Shown piece by piece: positions 41,607 through 45,540 of a stretch of 45,540 nt of DNA (position 1 is its first letter; every line of letters starts with the position of its first letter). The notes beneath the pieces were generated by a model. That model saw only the letters and a program-made list of their open reading frames with translations. It did not search any database and was not told where the DNA came from. The position numbers were made by a program, and so were the translations under genes. Origin of the DNA: an uncultured Oscillospiraceae bacterium (lineage in GTDB: Bacteria; Bacillota; Clostridia; Oscillospirales; Oscillospiraceae). The stretch is taken from NCBI GenBank assembly GCA_944387095.1, contig CALXDP010000015.1, forward strand, positions 1-45,540, given 5' to 3'.

Positions 41607-44600
41607 TTGTACTTAAAAGCGCTGGAGATTCAAGGGTTCAAGTCCTTTCCCGACAAGACTGTGCTGGCCTTCGGCTCAGACATCACGGCCATTGTGGGGC
41701 CCAACGGATCGGGAAAATCCAATATTGCCGACGCCATCCGGTGGGTGATGGGGGAACAGTCCACCCGCACCCTCCGGGGCAGCAAGATGGAGGATGTGAT
41801 CTTTGACGGCACGGCCAAGCGCAAGGGGCTGGGCTTTGCGGAGGTCTCCCTGGTCATTGACAACAGTGAGCATATCTTTCCCCTGGAGGAGACGGAGGTG
41901 TCCGTCACCCGCCGCTACTACCGCTCCGGGGAGAGCGAGTATTATATCAACCGCCGCTCCTGCCGGCTGAAGGACGTCAATGAGCTGTTCATGGACACCG
42001 GCTTAGGCCGGGAGGGCTACTCCATCATCGGACAGGGCAAGATCGACGAGATCCTTTCCATCAAGAGCGCCGACCGGCGGGAGATCTTTGAAGAGGCGGC
42101 GGGCATCTCCCGCTACCGCCACCGAAAGGAGGAGGCTGAGCGCAAGCTGGAGCGCACTCAGGAAAATCTTGTGCGCATCAACGACAAGATTGATGAGCTG
42201 GAACTCCAGGTGGAGCCCCTGCGCGTCCAGGCAGAGAAAACCAAGAAGTATCTGCTGCTCCGGGACGAGCTGAAGGGGCTGGAGATCTCTGTGTGGCTGG
42301 AACAGCTGGAAAAGCTGAGGGCCAACAGCATCAAGCTCAAGACAGACTGCGATACCGCCGCCCGGCAGCGGGAGGAGACCCGCCAGGCCCTGGACAGCCT
42401 GTACGCCGACATGGAGGAGTACAGCGCTCAGATGCGGGAGAAAGATCTGGAGGCGGAACGGCTCCGCGGCCAGCAGTCCCAGCTGGAGCAGCAGGTTCAC
42501 AGTTGTGAGAGCGGTATCAGCCTGCTGAAGAACGACATCCGAAACAATGCGGACAATGCCGCCCGGATCCGACAGGAGCTGGAACAGCAGGAGGATCGGG
42601 CGGGGTCCATTGCCGGGCAGATCGAGGAGCGCCGCTCCCGTCTGGCCCAAATTGAGGCGGATATGGCCGCCTGTGAGGCCCAGAGCCGGGATCTGGAGCG
42701 CCAGATGGAGGAGACGGTGCGCTCCGCCGGGACGCTGACCCAGGAGCTGGCTCAGCTCCAGGAGCGGGAGCGGCTGGAGAATTCCTCCGCGGCGGAGGCC
42801 AAGGCCCTGCTGTCCGCCCTGGCGGCGGCGGCCCAGGAGCTGCTGGACCGAGAGGAAAAGCTGACTCAGGAGCTGGCCGCCCAGGAGGAAAAGGCACAGC
42901 AGGCTCAATCCGCTGCGGACGAGCTGAGAAAAGAACTGGATCGGGTCACCGAGGACCGGGACGGGGCGAAGAACGTCATCAGCGGCCATCAGATGCTCTG
43001 CCAGACCCGGCAGCGCAAGCTGGACCAGGCCCAGGAGCGCTGCAACCGGCTGCGGATGGATGAGAACAATCTGCAATCCCGCATCAAGCTGCTCACGGAA
43101 ATGGAGAAGATGTATGAGGGCTATTCCAAAGCGGTGAAACTGCTCATGGGGGAGGCCCAGCGGGGCGGTCTGAAGGGGGTGCGCGGCCCGGTGGCCGGTC
43201 TGCTGCATGTGCCGGACCAATACGCCGTGGCCATTGAGATCGCCTTGGGCGGCGCCATGCAGAATATCGTGGTGGAACGGGACGAGGACGGCAAGCAGGC
43301 CATCGGGTGGCTCAAGCGGCGGGACGCGGGCCGGGCCACCTTCCTGCCCATGAATACCATTCGTCCCGCCCAGTTCCAGGACCGGGCGGTGGAGAAAGAG
43401 GACGGTTTTGTGGGGATGGGGGACGCCCTCATCTCTTTTGACCGGGAATACGCCTCCATCTTTTCCAACCTGCTGGGGCGGATCGTCATTGCCAGCGACC
43501 TGAACAAAGCGATGGCCATGGCCAGGAAGTTCGGCCACCGCTTCCGCATCGTCACCCTGGACGGTCAGGTGCTCCATGCCGGCGGCTCCATGACCGGCGG
43601 CTCTGCCTCCCGGTCGGCGGGTATCCTCTCCCGGGCCAACGAGTTGGAGCGGCTGGAAAAACAGCGCCAAGCACTGGCGGGGGAGCGGAAAGAGGCGGAA
43701 GAGCAGTTGGCCCGCGCCCAGCGGGAGCTTACCGCCGCCAACTATGAGCTGGATACCGCCTCCGCCCAGCTGCGCCAGGCGGAGAATGCGGTGCTGACCT
43801 ACACAGAGCGGGTGGACAGCGCGGACGCCCTGCTGGGGGCGGCCCAGGATCGCTATGCTGTGCTGCTCCAGGAGCGGGAGCAGGTGGGAAAGCGAATGGA
43901 GGAAAACGGCAGGGCCACCCAGCAGGCAAAGGGGCGTATCGAGCAGCTGGAGGGGACGGCCAACACCCTGCGGGCGGAGGCGGAGGCCAAGGCCCAGGGG
44001 CACAGCACCCTTCAGGAGCGGCTGAGTGCCCTGAGCAGCCAGGCGGCGGAGCAGAACGCCAAACTGGCCGGATTGGAAGGAGAGCGCGCCGCCTCCCAGT
44101 CCAATCTGTCCGAGCTGGAAAAGCTCCGGGACGAACTGTCCGGGGACAGCGCCCAGCGCACCGCTATGATCACCCAGTTTGAGCGGCAAAACGAGACGCT
44201 GACCCGCCAGGTGGGGGAGCAGGAGGAGCAACTGCAAAATCTCCGGACTGAGAGTCAGGCCCTGTCCGACCGCCTGCGCGTCATCAACGAGGAAAAACTG
44301 GCCCTGGAGGGTAGGCGCAACCAGGCGGATAAGAGCGCTCGGGACACCAATGACCGGCTGCTGAGCATGGAGCGGGAGGTATCCGCCCTGGAGCAGAAGG
44401 CCAGTGCCGCGGCCTGGGAGGAAAATCAGATTCTGGACAAGCTGTGGGAGACCTATCAGCTCTCCCACGAGGCGGCCCGGGGCCAGCGGGTAGAGCTGGA
44501 ATCCACTGCAAAGGCCCAGCGCCGCATTGGGGAGCTCAAGCGCTCTATCTCTGCCTTGGGCAACATCAACCCCGATGCGGTGGAGCAGTTTGAGCGGGTC

Positions 44601-45176
44601 AACGAGCGGTATACCTATTTTGCCGGCCAGCGGGACGATGTGACCAAGGCGAAGGACGAGCTGGAGGACATCATCGCCCAGATCACCGGGGAGATGACCG
44701 GGATCTTCAAGACCCAGTTTGCCAAAATCAACGAAAACTTCCAGCAGACCTTCCAGGAGCTGTTCCGGGGTGGCCGGGCGGCCCTGAGCCTGGAGGACCC
44801 GGAGGATGTGCTGGGCTGTGGCATCGAGATCAAGGTGCAGCCCCCTGGCAAGGCCCTGAAGACCCTGTCCCTGCTGTCCGGCGGTGAGCGGGCTTTTGTG
44901 GCCATCGCCCTGTACTTTGCCATTTTGAAGGTGCGGCCCACTCCCTTCTGCGTCATGGACGAGATCGAGGCCGCCCTGGACGACACCAACGTGGTGCGGT
45001 TTGCCCGCTATCTGCGCAAGATGAGCGGCAACACCCAGTTTATCGTCATCACTCACCGCCGTGGCACCATGGAGGAGGCGGATGTGCTCTACGGCGTGAC
45101 CATGCAGGAGCAGGGCATCAGCCGGATGCTGACCATCAATTTGAATGAGGTGGAGGAAGAACTTCACATCAAATAG
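41607..45176 (+). CDS. smc: chromosome segregation ATPase SMC
   Basis: Condensin subunit, 1189 residues, full length. N-terminal ATPase half with Walker A GPNGSGKSN (31-39), long coiled coil (about 170-500), globular hinge (about 515-640), returning coil, then signature LSGGERAFVAIAL and Walker B CVMDEIEAALDD. Works with ScpA/ScpB to compact and separate chromosomes. Start: TTG at 41607 gives the usual YLKALEIQGFKSF opening with GGGG 8 nt upstream; GTG at 41598 or 41586 are alternatives. The last 19 codons are part of a 217-bp tandem duplication. ftsY, the common next gene, is outside the window. Confidence 0.97.
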   Translation: MYLKALEIQGFKSFPDKTVLAFGSDITAIVGPNGSGKSNIADAIRWVMGEQSTRTLRGSKMEDVIFDGTAKRKGLGFAEVSLVIDNSEHIFPLEETEVSVTRRYYRSGESEYYINRRSCRLKDVNELFMDTGLGREGYSIIGQGKIDEILSIKSADRREIFEEAAGISRYRHRKEEAERKLERTQENLVRINDKIDELELQVEPLRVQAEKTKKYLLLRDELKGLEISVWLEQLEKLRANSIKLKTDCDTAARQREETRQALDSLYADMEEYSAQMREKDLEAERLRGQQSQLEQQVHSCESGISLLKNDIRNNADNAARIRQELEQQEDRAGSIAGQIEERRSRLAQIEADMAACEAQSRDLERQMEETVRSAGTLTQELAQLQERERLENSSAAEAKALLSALAAAAQELLDREEKLTQELAAQEEKAQQAQSAADELRKELDRVTEDRDGAKNVISGHQMLCQTRQRKLDQAQERCNRLRMDENNLQSRIKLLTEMEKMYEGYSKAVKLLMGEAQRGGLKGVRGPVAGLLHVPDQYAVAIEIALGGAMQNIVVERDEDGKQAIGWLKRRDAGRATFLPMNTIRPAQFQDRAVEKEDGFVGMGDALISFDREYASIFSNLLGRIVIASDLNKAMAMARKFGHRFRIVTLDGQVLHAGGSMTGGSASRSAGILSRANELERLEKQRQALAGERKEAEEQLARAQRELTAANYELDTASAQLRQAENAVLTYTERVDSADALLGAAQDRYAVLLQEREQVGKRMEENGRATQQAKGRIEQLEGTANTLRAEAEAKAQGHSTLQERLSALSSQAAEQNAKLAGLEGERAASQSNLSELEKLRDELSGDSAQRTAMITQFERQNETLTRQVGEQEEQLQNLRTESQALSDRLRVINEEKLALEGRRNQADKSARDTNDRLLSMEREVSALEQKASAAAWEENQILDKLWETYQLSHEAARGQRVELESTAKAQRRIGELKRSISALGNINPDAVEQFERVNERYTYFAGQRDDVTKAKDELEDIIAQITGEMTGIFKTQFAKINENFQQTFQELFRGGRAALSLEDPEDVLGCGIEIKVQPPGKALKTLSLLSGGERAFVAIALYFAILKVRPTPFCVMDEIEAALDDTNVVRFARYLRKMSGNTQFIVITHRRGTMEEADVLYGVTMQEQGISRMLTINLNEVEEELHIK

Positions 45177-45540
45177 AGGGGCTCGGCCCGCGAGGGCTGA
45201 TGCCCGCCGCCCAGGAGGCGGCCGCGCCGGATGGCGCGTAATATCGAAGCGACAGCGGAGATTTGCGCAGGGCGGATTTACTCCGCCCGAGCAGGGTGAA
45301 ATGGGGTCCCCGCCCGGCTCTGCCGGGTGGGGGATCAGCCGGATGCTGACCATCAATTTGAATGAGGTGGAGGAAGAGCTTCACATCAAATAGAGGGACT
45401 CGGCCCGCGAGGGCTGATGCCCGCCGCCCAGGAGGCGGCCGCGCCGGATGGCGCGTAATATCAAAGCGACAGCGGAGATTTGCGCAGGGCGGATTTACTC
45501 CGCCCGAGCAGGGTGAAATGGGGTCCCCGCCCGGCTCTGC
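45117..45540 (+). repeat. 217-bp tandem duplication of the smc 3' end and spacer
   Basis: Copy 1 is 45117-45333; copy 2 starts at 45334 and runs off the window (207 bp seen). I count 3 differences in 207 bp; the one in the coding part (GAA to GAG) is silent. Each unit holds the last 19 smc codons, the stop, and a spacer with GC hairpins: CGCGCC/GGCGCG, GGGCGGA/TCCGCCC, and an 11-pair CCCCGCCCGGC/GCCGGGTGGGG at its end. A small ORF across the junction (45145-45393) ends in the duplicated smc tail but has no ribosome site and is not called a gene. Apart from the repeat, nothing else is seen in 45177-45540. Confidence 0.93.

Noticed and set aside
45145-45393. 82-codon ORF after smc
   Set aside because: It is a by-product of the 217-bp tandem repeat: frame shift by one base per unit leads into the duplicated smc tail. 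No ribosome site.

Overview
The window reads as chromosomal DNA of a GC-rich, spore-former-type Clostridia bacterium, most likely Oscillospiraceae (the Flavonifractor / Pseudoflavonifractor / Lawsonibacter neighbourhood). This is inferred from gene content and recalled protein style: YerC/TrpR-like, RapZ-YvcK-WhiA, a DUF1292 protein, a clostridial PurF subgroup, a two-gene replacement of PurH, and Firmicutes-style sigma-A promoters with 17-bp spacers. Nearly all of it is core chromosome. I see no phage, insertion sequence, CRISPR array or rRNA.

Layout. 1-337: four tRNAs on the minus strand (order of transcription Val, Asp, Phe, Gly). 491-2406: minus operon yerC-methyltransferase-hslO. 2668-5103: purA, then a Cys-rich protein of unknown function whose promoter looks sporulation-type. 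5198-6554: PadR regulator plus a membrane-anchored HAAS/DUF4097 protein, with a palindrome lying on a consensus promoter. 6780-15539: a co-directional run murB-rapZ-yvcK-whiA-dnaE-cls (cell wall precursor, carbon/wall regulation, replication, cardiolipin). 15705-19539: a siderophore ABC importer of YclNOPQ type behind a DtxR/IdeR-like palindrome. 19838-21288: an HD hydrolase and an XRE regulator fused to glycine-rich decapeptide repeats.

21531-30058 is the most interesting stretch: a minus-strand purine cluster purE-purC-purF-purM-purN-purO-purH(AICAR transformylase only)-purD. It carries two RNA control points: a structured leader with an intrinsic terminator before purE that I cannot assign to a known class, and an internal promoter plus ZTP-type riboswitch and terminator exactly in front of the two genes that consume AICAR (purH) and close the ring (purO). 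Its PurF lacks the N-terminal catalytic cysteine, and PurH is split into a stand-alone transformylase and an archaeal-type PurO. No FGAM synthase gene (purL/purQ/purS) is present here.

30126-35372: a TuaH-like glycosyltransferase, a PAP2 phosphatase whose 3' end overlaps tcdA, a parvulin-type foldase, and a DUF1292 gene followed by an unassigned structured RNA with two terminators. 35373-41360: a large class A penicillin-binding protein with a zinc-ribbon-like insertion, then an ACT protein-hom-lysC operon for the aspartate family. 41607-45176: smc. Downstream of smc the last 19 codons and the following spacer are repeated in tandem with a 217-bp period; the window ends inside the second copy.
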